The translations under genes and the position numbers were made by a program. The notes below the pieces were generated by a model. The model was given only the letters and a program-made list of their open reading frames with translations. It did no database searches and was not told the origin of the DNA. This document shows positions 8,736-18,798 of a stretch of DNA of 64,000 nt, one piece after another; within the stretch, counting starts at the first letter, position 1, and each line of letters begins with the position of its first letter. This DNA is from Desulfosudis oleivorans Hxd3 (GTDB lineage: Bacteria; Desulfobacterota; Desulfobacteria; Desulfobacterales; Desulfosudaceae): assembly GCF_000018405.1 (NCBI RefSeq), contig NC_009943.1, positions 3,351,001-3,415,000 of the forward strand, written 5' to 3'.

Positions 8736-9663
8736 TGGTCACCTCCGGTTCCAGGGTCACACCGAACCTGTCGGCCACTCGCCGCTGAACGGTCTCCATC
8801 AGGGCCAGCAGGTCGCCGGCGGTGGCGTTACCCCTGTTTACAAGAAAATTGCCGTGGGCCTCCGACACAACGGCGCCGCCCACGGCCAGACCTTTAAGCC
8901 CGGCCCTGTCGATGAGCTTTCCCGCCGGGTCACCGGCTTCCGGATTTTTAAAAAAGCATCCCGCGCTGCGGAACCCGGCCGGCTGAGTGGCCGTCCGCCG
9001 TCGCCGCCGTTCTTCCGCCGCGGCCTTCAATGCTTCGGAATCGTCAAACCCCAGGCCCAGGTCAACGCCGGTGATCACCGGCGGCCCGGGTGTTGCCGTA
9101 TCGTCATTCCTGACGGCAAAGCGGCGATAGGAAAAAACCAGGTCCTGTTTTTCTTTTCGAATCCTTCGGCCGTCGCCGGTCACCATTTCCACCGCCTCCA
9201 CCACGTCACCCATCCAGCCCTCGGCCGTGCCCGCGTTCATGGCAACGGCCCCGCCCACGGTGCCGGGAATGCCCACGGCAAAGGTCATACCGGCAAGCCC
9301 GTTGTCCGCGGCATACCGGCACAGCGCGGCCAGTGTAAGGCCGGCGCCCACGGTGAGGCGGGCCCCGCTCCCCCGGTCGGAATGCCGTTCGATGGTCTGC
9401 CAGTATTTTTTCATATCAATCACAATACCGCGAATGCCCCGGTCCCGGACCAGGAGGTTGCTGCCTCCGGCCAGGACCATGAAGGCAATGTTCTGTGCCC
9501 GGCACCGGCCGATCAGTTCCCGCAACTCCGAAACAGTCTCCGGGGCCACCAGGGCGTCGGCCGGGCCGCCCACCCCAAGGGTGGTGTGCCGGGACATGGG
9601 CTCGTCCCATTTTACCCGGTCCCTGAAAACCGTTGTCAGCCATTGCCGAAACCCCTGGTCCAT
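8722..9663 (-). CDS. murB: UDP-N-acetylenolpyruvoylglucosamine reductase
   Basis: A 313-residue FAD enzyme that reduces UDP-GlcNAc-enolpyruvate to UDP-MurNAc with NADPH. It shows the FAD-binding TTLGVGGPAD motif, LAGGSNLLV, the GIPGTVGGAVAMNAG loop and SAGCFFKNP near the active site, and it ends with EPEVTIVG. The general-acid position, usually Ser in E. coli-type enzymes, reads as Cys here; Cys is a known alternative in other MurBs. The start ATG at 9663 has GGAAGG upstream and lies 19 bases after murC; a frame start at 9729 would overlap murC by 47 bases without a good site. Confidence 0.95.
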   Translation of the reverse strand: MDQGFRQWLTTVFRDRVKWDEPMSRHTTLGVGGPADALVAPETVSELRELIGRCRAQNIAFMVLAGGSNLLVRDRGIRGIVIDMKKYWQTIERHSDRGSGARLTVGAGLTLAALCRYAADNGLAGMTFAVGIPGTVGGAVAMNAGTAEGWMGDVVEAVEMVTGDGRRIRKEKQDLVFSYRRFAVRNDDTATPGPPVITGVDLGLGFDDSEALKAAAEERRRRRTATQPAGFRSAGCFFKNPEAGDPAGKLIDRAGLKGLAVGGAVVSEAHGNFLVNRGNATAGDLLALMETVQRRVADRFGVTLEPEVTIVGQ

Positions 9664-9682
9664 GTGTGCCTTCCACTGGTCT

Positions 9683-11056
9683 CTATCTTTCCTGCCCGGA
9701 CAGCACATCCTCGCCGATGCGCCACACATCCCCGGCGCCCAGGGTCAACAGGATGTCGCCCTTCTGCAGTATCTCTTTCAGGTATGCCACGGCCTCGGCC
9801 CGTCCCTCCACATACCGCACGCCCTTGTGCCCGTGGGCGCGGATGCCTTCGGCCACGGACTCGCCGTCCACCCCGTCGATGGGATGTTCGCCGGCCGCGT
9901 AGATGGGCAGCACCACCAGTTCGTCGCACTGGTAGAAGGCCCGGGTAAAGTCATCAAACAGGGCCTTTGTCCGGCTATACCGATGGGGCTGGAACACCAC
10001 CACCACCCGCCGGTCTTCCCAGTGCTGCCGCACCCCCTGAAGGGTGGCCTTGATTTCCGTGGGATGATGGCCGTAGTCGTCCACCACGATGACGCCGCCT
10101 GTCTCGCCCTTTTTCTCAAGCCGCCGCTGCACGCCGGCCATGGTTTCCAGGGCTTCCTTGATCACGGCAAACGCAAGGCCCAGCTCCAGACCCACGGCCA
10201 CGGCGGCCAGGGCGTTTCGCACGTTATGGAACCCCGGCACGCCCAGGTCGATGGTGCCAAGCTCTTCCTGGCGCCAGACAACGGAAAATCGGACCTTGCC
10301 GTTGATGGGCGTGATATGGCGGGCCTGAAGGTCGGCCTGGTTGCTGGTGCCGTAAGTGATGAACCGCTTCTTGATCAGGGGCACCAGGGCCTGGAGCGGT
10401 TCGTTGTCCAGGCAGACCACGGCCACTCCGTAAAAGGGAATCCGGTCGAGAAATTCCAGAAAACTTTTTGATATGGCTGCGAGATCCGGGTAAAAATCCA
10501 GGTGTTCCCGGTCGATATTGGTCACCACGGCAATGGAGGGGGAAAACTTCAGAAATGACCCGTCGCTCTCGTCGGCCTCGGCCACAATGTAGTCACCATG
10601 GCCCAGCACCGCGTTGGTGCCGATGCTCTTGAGCTTGCCGCCGATCACCACCGTGGGATCCATGCCGCCCTGGCCCAGCACCGACGCCACCATGGAGGTG
10701 GTGGAGGTCTTGCCGTGGGCCCCGGCGATCACGATACTGTACTTGAGCCGCAGGATCTCGGCCAGCATCTCGGCCCTGGGAATCACGGGAATCCCCGCCT
10801 CCCGGGCCGCCGCCACCTCCGGGTTGTCGGCGGCGATGGCGGATGACACCACCACCACATCGGCGCCGCCAATGTTTTTGCCGTCATGGCCGTAAAATAT
10901 TTTCCCGCCCAGGCCGGTCAGCCGGTCGGTAATGTCCGACTGCCGGATATCGGACCCGGACACGGTGTATCCCAGGTTGAGCAGCAGCTCGGCAATGCCG
11001 CTCATACCGATGCCGCCGATGCCCACAAAATAGATATGGTATGCTTTTAAATACAT
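9683..11056 (-). CDS. murC: UDP-N-acetylmuramate--L-alanine ligase
   Basis: A 457-residue cytoplasmic Mur ligase that adds L-Ala to UDP-MurNAc with ATP. The N-terminal nucleotide-binding loop VGIGGIGMSG is at 11-20 and the ATP P-loop AGAHGKTSTT at 111-120; the central PHRYSRTKALFDDF stretch is typical of MurC. The start ATG at 11056 has a GGAG site and overlaps the murG 3' end by 10 bases. Codon use and spacing match the rest of the operon. Nothing is unusual in the sequence. Confidence 0.96.
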   Translation of the reverse strand: MYLKAYHIYFVGIGGIGMSGIAELLLNLGYTVSGSDIRQSDITDRLTGLGGKIFYGHDGKNIGGADVVVVSSAIAADNPEVAAAREAGIPVIPRAEMLAEILRLKYSIVIAGAHGKTSTTSMVASVLGQGGMDPTVVIGGKLKSIGTNAVLGHGDYIVAEADESDGSFLKFSPSIAVVTNIDREHLDFYPDLAAISKSFLEFLDRIPFYGVAVVCLDNEPLQALVPLIKKRFITYGTSNQADLQARHITPINGKVRFSVVWRQEELGTIDLGVPGFHNVRNALAAVAVGLELGLAFAVIKEALETMAGVQRRLEKKGETGGVIVVDDYGHHPTEIKATLQGVRQHWEDRRVVVVFQPHRYSRTKALFDDFTRAFYQCDELVVLPIYAAGEHPIDGVDGESVAEGIRAHGHKGVRYVEGRAEAVAYLKEILQKGDILLTLGAGDVWRIGEDVLSGQER

Positions 11057-12204
11057 TGAAACACTCCGGCTTCCTGCCTGTTTCCATCCGTTACAAGGGC
11101 CAGGCACGCCCGGGCCACGCGTCGCCCGGCATCGGGTTTTCCCAGGTGCCTGGACTTTTTCGCCATTTCCAAAAGCGCCTCGGGCGCACCGGCGTAAAAC
11201 CCGATCCGGTCGGCAAGCACCCGGCCCCTCAGGTCCTTCTGCCGTATCATCTCCGCGGCACCGGCTTTCACCAGGGCCTCGGCGTTAAAGGCCTGGTGGT
11301 CGTCCGTTGCACCGGGAAAAGGCACGAAAATACAGGCCTTTCCCATGCAGGTGATCTCCGCCACGGTGGTGGCGCCGGCCCGGCAGATCACCAGGTCGGC
11401 GGCCAGATACCGGGCCGCCATGTCATCAAAAAAGGGCTGGACCACGTGGCCGATGCCGGTCCGTTCATAGGCCTGCTTCACCATCTGTAAATCCGCTGTG
11501 CCGGTCTGGTGTACAAACCGGATGTTCTCCCGGTCCGCCAGAATGTCCAAGGCCTCTGTTACGGCCAGGTTGATGCCGTGGGCCCCCTGGCTGCCGCCCA
11601 CAATAAAAACGGTAAACCGTTGCCCGTTCTTTTTGGTACCGCTTTCTGCCTCACCCATGGCGTTCAAAAAAGCCTTTCGCACCGGATTGCCGGTGGTCAG
11701 GGTTTTTGCCGCGCCCAGCCGCCCGGCGGCGGCATCATGGGAGACGCACACCAGGTCGGCAAACCGGGCCAGCACCCGGTTGGTCAGGCCGGGCAGGGCG
11801 TTCTGCTCGCAGAGCACCACTTTCCGCCCCATCAGCCGGGCCGCTATCACCACCGGCGCGGACACGTACCCGCCCATGCCGATGATCACGGCCGGGTCAA
11901 AACGCCGCACCAGGCGGCCGGCGGCAACAATACCGGCCAGCAGTTTAGCCACGGCCCTGACTCTGGCCACCGGCCCCCGTCCCTTGATGCCCTCGGTTGC
12001 AATAACTTCAAAGGCAAACCCGGTCTTTGGGAGCACCCGCTTTTCAATGGGGCTGCCCGTGCCGACGAACAGCACCCGGCACCCGGGCGCCATCTCCTTT
12101 AAGCTCTCGGCAATGGCGATGCCGGGAAACAGGTGCCCCCCGGTGCCGCCGCCGGCAATGATGACGCGCATCTCGCCTGTTGTTGAGCCGGTCTGCCTAT
12201 TCAT
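11047..12204 (-). CDS. murG: UDP-GlcNAc:lipid I GlcNAc transferase
   Basis: A 385-residue GT28 glycosyltransferase that converts lipid I to lipid II at the inner face of the membrane. The glycine-rich GGGTGGHLFPG loop is at 18-28, and the C-terminal domain has the expected RAGATTVAEI and PFPGATDDHQ nucleotide-sugar motifs. The frame starts with ATG at 12204, overlapping ftsW by 8 bases, with AGGA upstream. An internal ATG at 12171 would also give a normal MurG N-terminus (MRVIIAGGG), so the first 11 residues are uncertain. Confidence 0.95.
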   Translation of the reverse strand: MNRQTGSTTGEMRVIIAGGGTGGHLFPGIAIAESLKEMAPGCRVLFVGTGSPIEKRVLPKTGFAFEVIATEGIKGRGPVARVRAVAKLLAGIVAAGRLVRRFDPAVIIGMGGYVSAPVVIAARLMGRKVVLCEQNALPGLTNRVLARFADLVCVSHDAAAGRLGAAKTLTTGNPVRKAFLNAMGEAESGTKKNGQRFTVFIVGGSQGAHGINLAVTEALDILADRENIRFVHQTGTADLQMVKQAYERTGIGHVVQPFFDDMAARYLAADLVICRAGATTVAEITCMGKACIFVPFPGATDDHQAFNAEALVKAGAAEMIRQKDLRGRVLADRIGFYAGAPEALLEMAKKSRHLGKPDAGRRVARACLALVTDGNRQEAGVFQCI

Positions 12205-13312
12205 GCCGACGTTGTCCTATATTCATTAAAATACCAATCGCCGCCATGTTGAACATCAGCGACGTGCCGCCGTAGCTCAAAAACGGCAGGGTCAGTCCCT
12301 TGGCGGGCAGCAGCCCCACTGCCACACCCATGTTGACCACCACCTGCAAACCGATGGCCGCGGTCAGGCCGATGGCCACAAAGCTGCCGAACAGGTCTTC
12401 GGCCCGCCGGGCGATTATCACGCCCCGCCACAGAATCACGAAATAGAGCGTCAGAATCACCAGCACGCCCCAGAGGCCCAGCTCTTCGCCGATCACCGAA
12501 AAAATAAAATCGGTGTGGGGCTCGGGCAGGTAAAAAAGCTTCTGGTATCCCTGTCCCAGGCCGGTTCCCCACAACCCGCCGGTGCCGAAGGCCATGAGGG
12601 AGTGGACCACCTGATACCCCTCGTCGGTCCTGTACCGCCAGGGGTCCAGGAAACTGATCAGCCGGAGCCGCCGGTAGTCGGCGGTAAACATGTAGTAAAC
12701 AACCACCGGTATCAGAAACACGCCGGAGGCGAACAGGTGCAGGGGTCTGACGCCGGCCACGAACAGCATGATCCAGGTGATGGCGGCCAGGATCACAACG
12801 GTGCCGAAGTCGGGCTGCATAACGATCAGGACCGACAGGATGGCAAACACCGCCACATGGGGAACAAACCCGATGGAAAAGTCGGTGACCTTCTCCTGCT
12901 TTTTGTGCAGGGAATAGGCCAGGTAGACAATCAGCGCGAACGTGGCAAACACCGACGGCTGAAAAGAGACCGGTCCCACGCGCATCCACCGGGTGGCGCC
13001 GCCCGCGGTGTAGCCGATGCCGTTGACGTACAGGGCCCCCAGCAGGAGAAAGGCCGCGCCCAGAAGCACATAAGCAAAAAAACGGAACAGCCGGTAGGGC
13101 ACATAACGGCAGCCCACCATCAGGCAGATGCCCACAACCAGAAAGGCCGCCTGCCGTTTCAGGTAATGGGCGCCGTCCATGAACTCGCGGATCGCTATGT
13201 GGGAGCTGGCGCTGTAGACCATCACCACCCCGATGCCGGCCAGGATCAGGGCCGGAAACAGCAGGCTGATGTCCACATAGAGCAGGTTGGATTTTGACCT
13301 AACCCCGCGCAT
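12197..13312 (-). CDS. ftsW: Lipid II polymerase FtsW (SEDS family)
   Basis: A 371-residue SEDS-family protein with about ten membrane segments, the septal glycan polymerase paired with FtsI. Diagnostic stretches are QPDFGTVV, the extracellular loop with LPEPHTDFIFSVIGEELG, and the C-terminal LTLPFLSYGGTS. The start ATG at 13312 follows GAGGGAG and overlaps murD by 14 bases; the stop overlaps murG by 8 bases. Its place between murD and murG identifies it as FtsW rather than RodA. Confidence 0.96.
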   Translation of the reverse strand: MRGVRSKSNLLYVDISLLFPALILAGIGVVMVYSASSHIAIREFMDGAHYLKRQAAFLVVGICLMVGCRYVPYRLFRFFAYVLLGAAFLLLGALYVNGIGYTAGGATRWMRVGPVSFQPSVFATFALIVYLAYSLHKKQEKVTDFSIGFVPHVAVFAILSVLIVMQPDFGTVVILAAITWIMLFVAGVRPLHLFASGVFLIPVVVYYMFTADYRRLRLISFLDPWRYRTDEGYQVVHSLMAFGTGGLWGTGLGQGYQKLFYLPEPHTDFIFSVIGEELGLWGVLVILTLYFVILWRGVIIARRAEDLFGSFVAIGLTAAIGLQVVVNMGVAVGLLPAKGLTLPFLSYGGTSLMFNMAAIGILMNIGQRRHE

Positions 13313-14678
13313 GGTCTCCCTCTTTCAGTTTTTTCACGGCATTACAGAAGTCATCGCCCCGGTGGGCATAGCTCTCATAGCTGTCGAAACTGGAGCAGGC
13401 CGGCGACAGCAGCACCGCGTCACCGGGGGCGGCCAGCTCGTGGGCACGGCGCACCGCTTCGGCCATTGAACCGGCATCCCACAGCGAGACCGATCCGTTG
13501 ATGGCCATGCGAATCTTTTCTTTGGCCGCGCCGAACAGCACCACGGCCCGGGCCCGTTCCCGGATGACATTTTTGAGGACCCCGTAATCACACCCCTTGT
13601 CCTCACCACCCAGCAGCAGCACCACCCTGGAGGTGAAAAACTCCAGGGCCCGTCGCACCGCGTCCGGATTGGTGGCTTTGGAATCGTCAAAATAATGGAC
13701 ATCGTCGATACTGGCCACATACTCCAGGCGGTGACGCAGCCCCTGGAACCCGTCCACCGCCGCCTGAATTCCCTCCACCGTGGCCCCCATGGCCAGGGCC
13801 GCCAGGGTCGCGGCCGCGATGTTTTCCATGTTGTGCCGGGCCCGCATCAACGGGGACGTCACGCTGATGGTCGCCGTTTTTGTCCCTGCCGTGACGATCT
13901 CCACGGCAGTGTCACCAATCACGGCACCGTCCTGTGTGTTTTTACCGGCATTAAAGGTCAGTTTCCTGCTTCTGATTCCCTTTGAGGCCTGCAGCACGTG
14001 AAAGTCGGCGCCGTTGATCACCGCCACGTCGTCTGCCTCCTGGTTCTCAAAAATACGGCCCTTGGACCGCACGTAAGCGTTAAAGTCCACGTACCGGGCC
14101 AGATGGTCCTCTGCGATATTGAGCAGCACGGCCACATGGGGCCGGAAGGTTTCACTGGTGTCCAGTTGAAAGCTGCTCACCTCCACCACGGCCATATCCG
14201 CGTTTTCCCCCTTGTCGGCAAACCCGATCAGGGGGGCGCCGATATTGCCGCCCACAAATACCTGCCGGCCCGACGCCTTGAGCATGTCGCCCAGCAGGGT
14301 GGTGACGGTGGTTTTGCCGTTGGTGCCGGTGACCGCGGCCACCGGCTTTGTGACAAACCGGGCCGCCAGTTCCATTTCGCCCATCACCGGAATCCCTTTT
14401 TCCGCGGCTTTTTTCAAAGGCGCCAGGGTCTCGGGCACGCCGGGGCTCACCACGATATAGTCCGCCGACAGAAAGGTACTGTCCTGGTGGCCGCCCAGTT
14501 CAAGGGTTGCGCCCAGGTCCCGGGCGGACACCACCAGGTCACCGAGCCTGGCCTCGGACGCCTGGTCGGTAATGGTCACCAGCGCGCCGCGCCGGAGCAG
14601 GAACCGGGCCGTTGCAAGCCCGGACTTTCCCAGTCCGACCACGACCACTTTTCTGTTTTCCGTTTCAACAGGTTTCAT
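13299..14678 (-). CDS. murD: UDP-MurNAc-L-Ala--D-glutamate ligase
   Basis: A 459-residue cytoplasmic Mur ligase that adds D-Glu to UDP-MurNAc-L-Ala. It has a Rossmann-like N-terminal VVVGLGKSG loop (12-20), the ATP P-loop GTNGKTT (118-124) and LLGGEDKG in the C-terminal domain. I used the ATG at 14678, which shares its A with the mraY stop (TGATG arrangement). An upstream frame to 14765 lies entirely inside mraY and is rejected. Confidence 0.96.
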   Translation of the reverse strand: MKPVETENRKVVVVGLGKSGLATARFLLRRGALVTITDQASEARLGDLVVSARDLGATLELGGHQDSTFLSADYIVVSPGVPETLAPLKKAAEKGIPVMGEMELAARFVTKPVAAVTGTNGKTTVTTLLGDMLKASGRQVFVGGNIGAPLIGFADKGENADMAVVEVSSFQLDTSETFRPHVAVLLNIAEDHLARYVDFNAYVRSKGRIFENQEADDVAVINGADFHVLQASKGIRSRKLTFNAGKNTQDGAVIGDTAVEIVTAGTKTATISVTSPLMRARHNMENIAAATLAALAMGATVEGIQAAVDGFQGLRHRLEYVASIDDVHYFDDSKATNPDAVRRALEFFTSRVVLLLGGEDKGCDYGVLKNVIRERARAVVLFGAAKEKIRMAINGSVSLWDAGSMAEAVRRAHELAAPGDAVLLSPACSSFDSYESYAHRGDDFCNAVKKLKEGDHARG

Positions 14679-15757
14679 CAGCGTATCTTCAATGTGCTTA
14701 CCGCGATCAGGGCCAGGGCGATGGCAATGATCCAGAAGCGGACAATGATCTTGGGTTCGGCCCACCCTTTGAGCTCAAAATGGTGGTGCAGCGGCGCCAT
14801 GCGAAAAATGCGCCGGCCCTTTGTGGCTTTGAAAAACCCCACCTGAAAAATTACGGACAGGGTCTCCACCACGAACAGACCACCCACCAGGGTCAGCAGG
14901 ATCTCCTGCTTGGTAATGATGGCCACCGTGCCCAGGGCCCCGCCCAGGGAGAGGGACCCCACGTCCCCCATGAATATCTGCGCCGGGTAGGCGTTGAACC
15001 AGAGAAAGCCCATCAGGCCGCCGGCCATGGCGCCGCAGAACACCGTCACCTCACCGCTTCCCGGCACGTGAATCACCTGCAGATAGTTGGAGATGATGGC
15101 GTTGCCCGCCACGTAGGCGAATACCATATAGGCCACGAACGAGATCACCAGGGGGCCGGTCACCAGCCCGTCCAGCCCGTCGGTAAGGTTCACGGCGTTG
15201 GAGGTGCCCACAATGACGAACACGCCCAGCACGATGTAAAAAAGCCCCAGGTCCGGCGCCACCCGTTTGAAAAAGGGCACCAGCAGCACGGTGTTGGTGT
15301 CCGAGGCCGCGAAAATCAACAGGCATATCCCGGCTGCCAGCACGGTCTGGGCCAGAAACTTGGCCCTGGCCGAAAGCCCCTTGTTCCTTTTTTTGATCTG
15401 CATCAGGTAATCATCAATAAAACCGATAGTCGTGAACCCCGCCAGGGCCGCGAGGGTCACCCAGATATACCGGTTGGTCAGGTCGGCCCAGAGCAGGCAG
15501 GCCACCAGCACGGAAAAGACGATCAGCAGTCCGCCCATGGTGGGGGTACCGGCCTTGCCCTGATGGCTCTGGGGCCCGAGTTCCCGAATGTACTGGCCGA
15601 TCTGCATTCTCGCCAATGTCCGGATGGTAAATGGTCCCAGCAGAAAACAGATCAGAAAGGCGGTGAGGCTGGCATAGATCGTTCGAAAGGTGATGTACTG
15701 AAACACGTTGAAAAACGATATATGCGTGTGCAGCGGATATAATAAATGGTACAGCAT
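14678..15757 (-). CDS. mraY: Phospho-MurNAc-pentapeptide transferase
   Basis: A 359-residue polytopic membrane enzyme that moves phospho-MurNAc-pentapeptide to undecaprenyl phosphate to form lipid I. Ten membrane segments can be drawn. Catalytic loops are visible: FIDDYLM with the Asp pair, NLTDGLDGL with its essential Asp, and the histidine-rich [11 protein letters not shown] loop near the C-terminus. The start ATG at 15757 has an AAGGGGGG site and begins 2 bases after murF ends. Confidence 0.97.
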   Translation of the reverse strand: MLYHLLYPLHTHISFFNVFQYITFRTIYASLTAFLICFLLGPFTIRTLARMQIGQYIRELGPQSHQGKAGTPTMGGLLIVFSVLVACLLWADLTNRYIWVTLAALAGFTTIGFIDDYLMQIKKRNKGLSARAKFLAQTVLAAGICLLIFAASDTNTVLLVPFFKRVAPDLGLFYIVLGVFVIVGTSNAVNLTDGLDGLVTGPLVISFVAYMVFAYVAGNAIISNYLQVIHVPGSGEVTVFCGAMAGGLMGFLWFNAYPAQIFMGDVGSLSLGGALGTVAIITKQEILLTLVGGLFVVETLSVIFQVGFFKATKGRRIFRMAPLHHHFELKGWAEPKIIVRFWIIAIALALIAVSTLKIR

Positions 15758-15759
15758 CG

Positions 15760-17202
15760 CTACCGCCCCCCTTCCCTGTCCGCGGCGCCGTTACCGTAGG
15801 CCGAAAGGGCCTGAACAACGGTCTCCATCCGCATGCCCCGGGAACCCTTCACCAGGACCCAGTCCCCCGGTTCCAGGACCGGGCATACCGCTTCGATGAT
15901 TGTTTCTTTTGATTCAATCATAATTTTTTCAGGCGTCATGCCGGCAGCAGCGGCGCCCCCGGCTACCGCTTCCGCAAATTCACCCGTCACATAGAGCCTG
16001 TCCACACCGCTTTCGGCCGCCATGACGCCTGTTTTGCCGTGCATCACCGGCGCGTGATCCCCCAGTTCAAACATGTCGCCCATAATCAGGATACCGCGCC
16101 CGGCCCCTTTCAACTCCCGCAATCCGGCCAGGGCCGCCTTCATCGATTCCGGATTGGCGTTATACGTGTCATCCACCAGGGTAAACCCGGCCCTGGTCTG
16201 CGTAATGGTCATTCTGCCGGGCACCGGAGAAAAGTTCTCCAGCCCGGCCTTGATCTCCGGCGCGGACAGACCCAGACCGGCCCCGATGGCGGCGGCGGCC
16301 AGGGCGTTGGACACCATGAAGGTGCCGGATGCCGGAAGGGCCACGGCCACCTGCTCGTCCGTGGCGGACAGGCACAGGTCAAAACAGACCCGGCCGTCCT
16401 GCCTTCTGACCGAAGCGGCGGTGATATCGGCCTTCTGCCGCATGCCGTAGGTCACCACCCGGCCCCGGACCTTTTGCGCCATCTTCATGACCCGCATGTC
16501 ATCGGCATTCACAATGGCCGTGTCCTTGTCGGTCAAGGCTTCAAGAAGTTCAGCCTTGGCCCGGGCCACGCCGTCGATGTTTTCCACACCCTCCAGGTGC
16601 CCGGCCCCCACATTGAGGACCACGCCCATGTCCGGCTCGCAGATCTTTGCCAGTCGCCCAATCTCGCCGGGCGCGTTCATACCCATCTCAAGGATCGCCA
16701 CCTGGTGGCCTTTTTCCAGCCGCAGCAGGGTCAGGGGCAGACCGATCTCGTTGTTGAAATTTCCCGTGGTAGCCAGCACCCGGTACCGGCGGCCGCATAC
16801 CATTGCCGCCATCTCCTTGGTGCTGGTCTTGCCGTTGGTGCCGGTGATGGCCGCCACCCGTGGATTCACGCTTCTTCGGCGATGACGGGCCAGATCCCCC
16901 AGAGCGACAACGGTGTCTTTTACCACCACCCGCGCCCCCCGGCCGGTTGCCCGCGGCGTATTGATCCGGGACGCATGGGCCTGGTCGATCATCACGCCGC
17001 CGGCTCCCTGCGCCAGCACCCGGTCGATAAAATCATGGCCGTCATGCTGCTGACCCTGAATCGCCACAAACAGATCTCCTTTGCCAAGGGTCCGCGAATC
17101 AATGGAGATGTTTTCAAACATCTCGTTTCCTTTTCCCTGCACCAGCTCACCGCCGGTTGCCGCTATCACATCTGACATATGCCACACCAGGCCGCCTGCC
17201 AT
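15760..17202 (-). CDS. murF: UDP-MurNAc-tripeptide--D-Ala-D-Ala ligase
   Basis: A 480-residue Mur ligase that adds D-Ala-D-Ala to complete the UDP-MurNAc-pentapeptide. The N-terminal domain has [18 protein letters not shown], the P-loop [10 protein letters not shown] lies at 121-130, and [11 protein letters not shown] is the typical MurF central motif. It starts 6 bases after murE. No ddl gene for its dipeptide substrate is present in the window, so that enzyme must be encoded elsewhere. Confidence 0.96.
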   Translation of the reverse strand: MAGGLVWHMSDVIAATGGELVQGKGNEMFENISIDSRTLGKGDLFVAIQGQQHDGHDFIDRVLAQGAGGVMIDQAHASRINTPRATGRGARVVVKDTVVALGDLARHRRRSVNPRVAAITGTNGKTSTKEMAAMVCGRRYRVLATTGNFNNEIGLPLTLLRLEKGHQVAILEMGMNAPGEIGRLAKICEPDMGVVLNVGAGHLEGVENIDGVARAKAELLEALTDKDTAIVNADDMRVMKMAQKVRGRVVTYGMRQKADITAASVRRQDGRVCFDLCLSATDEQVAVALPASGTFMVSNALAAAAIGAGLGLSAPEIKAGLENFSPVPGRMTITQTRAGFTLVDDTYNANPESMKAALAGLRELKGAGRGILIMGDMFELGDHAPVMHGKTGVMAAESGVDRLYVTGEFAEAVAGGAAAAGMTPEKIMIESKETIIEAVCPVLEPGDWVLVKGSRGMRMETVVQALSAYGNGAADREGGR

Positions 17203-17208
17203 AATCGC

Positions 17209-18798
17209 CTATCCGCACTGCCCCGCCGACATGGCGGGCATCTGGTCGTTCCCGGAATTCCCCCGGGCCTGCAGCGCGGCCGCGGCCTCCTGCCTGTCAT
17301 CAAAATCAATGGTCCTGTCCCTGAATATCTGGTAGTTCTCCTCTCCCTTGCCGGCGATCAGAATGGTGTCGCCGGGAGCCGCGGCCGACACAGCGGCCCG
17401 TATGGCCAGACGGCGGTCCGGCTCCACCAGGTACCGGCCATTACTGCTTTTTCCGGCCAGGCCGGCCACATCGGCCACCCGCTCGGCCAGGCCGGTCATT
17501 CCCTTTACAATATCCGCGATAATGGCTTCCGGATCCTCACTTCTCGGATTGTCCGACGTCACCACCACCCGGTCGGCAATAGTGGCGGCAATCCCGCCCA
17601 TTTTCGGCCGCTTGGCCCTGTCCCGGTCGCCGCCGCAGCCGAACACGCAGAAAAGCCGGCCGGCAGATATCTTTCGAAGGGCCGACAGCACGTTTTGAAG
17701 GGCATCCGGTGTATGGGCATAATCCACAAAAACAAAGCGGCCCATCCGGTCGGCCACCTTTTCCAGGCGGCCGGGCACACCGGCAAAGGTCTCGATGCCT
17801 TCCTGAATCGCCGCCCCTTCCACGCCCAGGACAACACCGGCGCCGGCCGCGCAGAGAATGTTTTCAAGGTTATAGGTGCCGGCCAGCGGTGAGCAGAATG
17901 GGATCGGTCCGGCCGGCGTCACAATTGTGCCGGCAAGGCCGTCCGGAGAGCTGGTCACCCCCTTTGGATAAATGTCACATGCCTCGGCGAACCCCGCGCC
18001 CATGCGACCGGGCACGGGCAGCGTATCAAACAGGCCCCGTCCCCGGGCATCATTACAGTTGATCACCGAGACCATGTGCTTTTCCCGGACGCCCACGGAC
18101 CGGGTTCCGGTAAACAGTCGTTTTTTGCACTCCCAGTAGGTCTCCATGTCCCCGTGAAAATCCAGGTGATCCTGGGTCAGGTTGGTGAAGATGGCCACGT
18201 CAAAGGCGCACCCGGCCACCCGCTGCTGGGCCAGGGCGTGGGAGGAGACCTCCATGACCACATGGGTAACGCCGGCTGTTGCCATGTCACGCAGAATGTG
18301 TTGCAGGTCGGCCGACTCCGGCGTGGTCAGCGGGTTTTTGAACCGCCGGCCCACGTAACGAAAATTGCCGGTACCGATCACCCCCACCTGTTTTCCCGCC
18401 TTTACCAGTATGTGCTCCACCAGAGCCGCGGTGGTGGTCTTGCCGTTGGTGCCGGTGACACCGACCAGTACAAGCCTTGCCGAGGGCGCGCCGTAGAAAA
18501 CAGCGGACAGCAACGCCAGGGCGTTCCGGGCGTCAGCCACCCGCACCGTCACGGCGTCGCGGGCATCCACCTCTTTTTCCGCCACCACGGCCACGGCGCC
18601 CCTGGCCAGGGCCTGGTCGATAAAATCATGGCCGTCTCTGGCACTGCCCCGAATGGCCACAAACAGGCCACCGGGCCGGACCTCGTCGGACCGGTAATGA
18701 ATCGACGCGATCTCTGGGTCCGGCATCACGCCCCGGGCCGCCGCCGTGGAACGGACGCTTTCCGGGCAGACCGGCAGCAGCAGTTCGGAGAGTCTCAT
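17209..18798 (-). CDS. murE: UDP-MurNAc-tripeptide synthetase (meso-DAP type)
   Basis: A 529-residue Mur ligase that adds the third residue of the stem peptide. The P-loop GTNGKTT lies at 116-122. The specificity motif reads DNPR (416-419), which in characterised MurE enzymes marks meso-diaminopimelate rather than lysine. This agrees with dapL in the same window. It is slightly longer than usual because of a C-terminal tail of about 25 residues. The start ATG at 18798 has GGAGG upstream and overlaps the ftsI stop by 4 bases (ATGA). Confidence 0.96.
   Translation of the reverse strand: MRLSELLLPVCPESVRSTAAARGVMPDPEIASIHYRSDEVRPGGLFVAIRGSARDGHDFIDQALARGAVAVVAEKEVDARDAVTVRVADARNALALLSAVFYGAPSARLVLVGVTGTNGKTTTAALVEHILVKAGKQVGVIGTGNFRYVGRRFKNPLTTPESADLQHILRDMATAGVTHVVMEVSSHALAQQRVAGCAFDVAIFTNLTQDHLDFHGDMETYWECKKRLFTGTRSVGVREKHMVSVINCNDARGRGLFDTLPVPGRMGAGFAEACDIYPKGVTSSPDGLAGTIVTPAGPIPFCSPLAGTYNLENILCAAGAGVVLGVEGAAIQEGIETFAGVPGRLEKVADRMGRFVFVDYAHTPDALQNVLSALRKISAGRLFCVFGCGGDRDRAKRPKMGGIAATIADRVVVTSDNPRSEDPEAIIADIVKGMTGLAERVADVAGLAGKSSNGRYLVEPDRRLAIRAAVSAAAPGDTILIAGKGEENYQIFRDRTIDFDDRQEAAAALQARGNSGNDQMPAMSAGQCG

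Noticed and set aside
8722-9663. Cys in place of the usual Ser in the MurB active-site motif SAGCFFKNP
   Set aside because: This variant is known in other MurB proteins, so it is not a sign of inactivation or novelty.
8434-9948. A 504-codon plus-strand frame across ftsQ-murB-murC
   Set aside because: It crosses three well-supported genes on the other strand, has no ribosome binding site and is low-complexity. It is a composition artefact, like the other plus-strand frames through the dcw operon.
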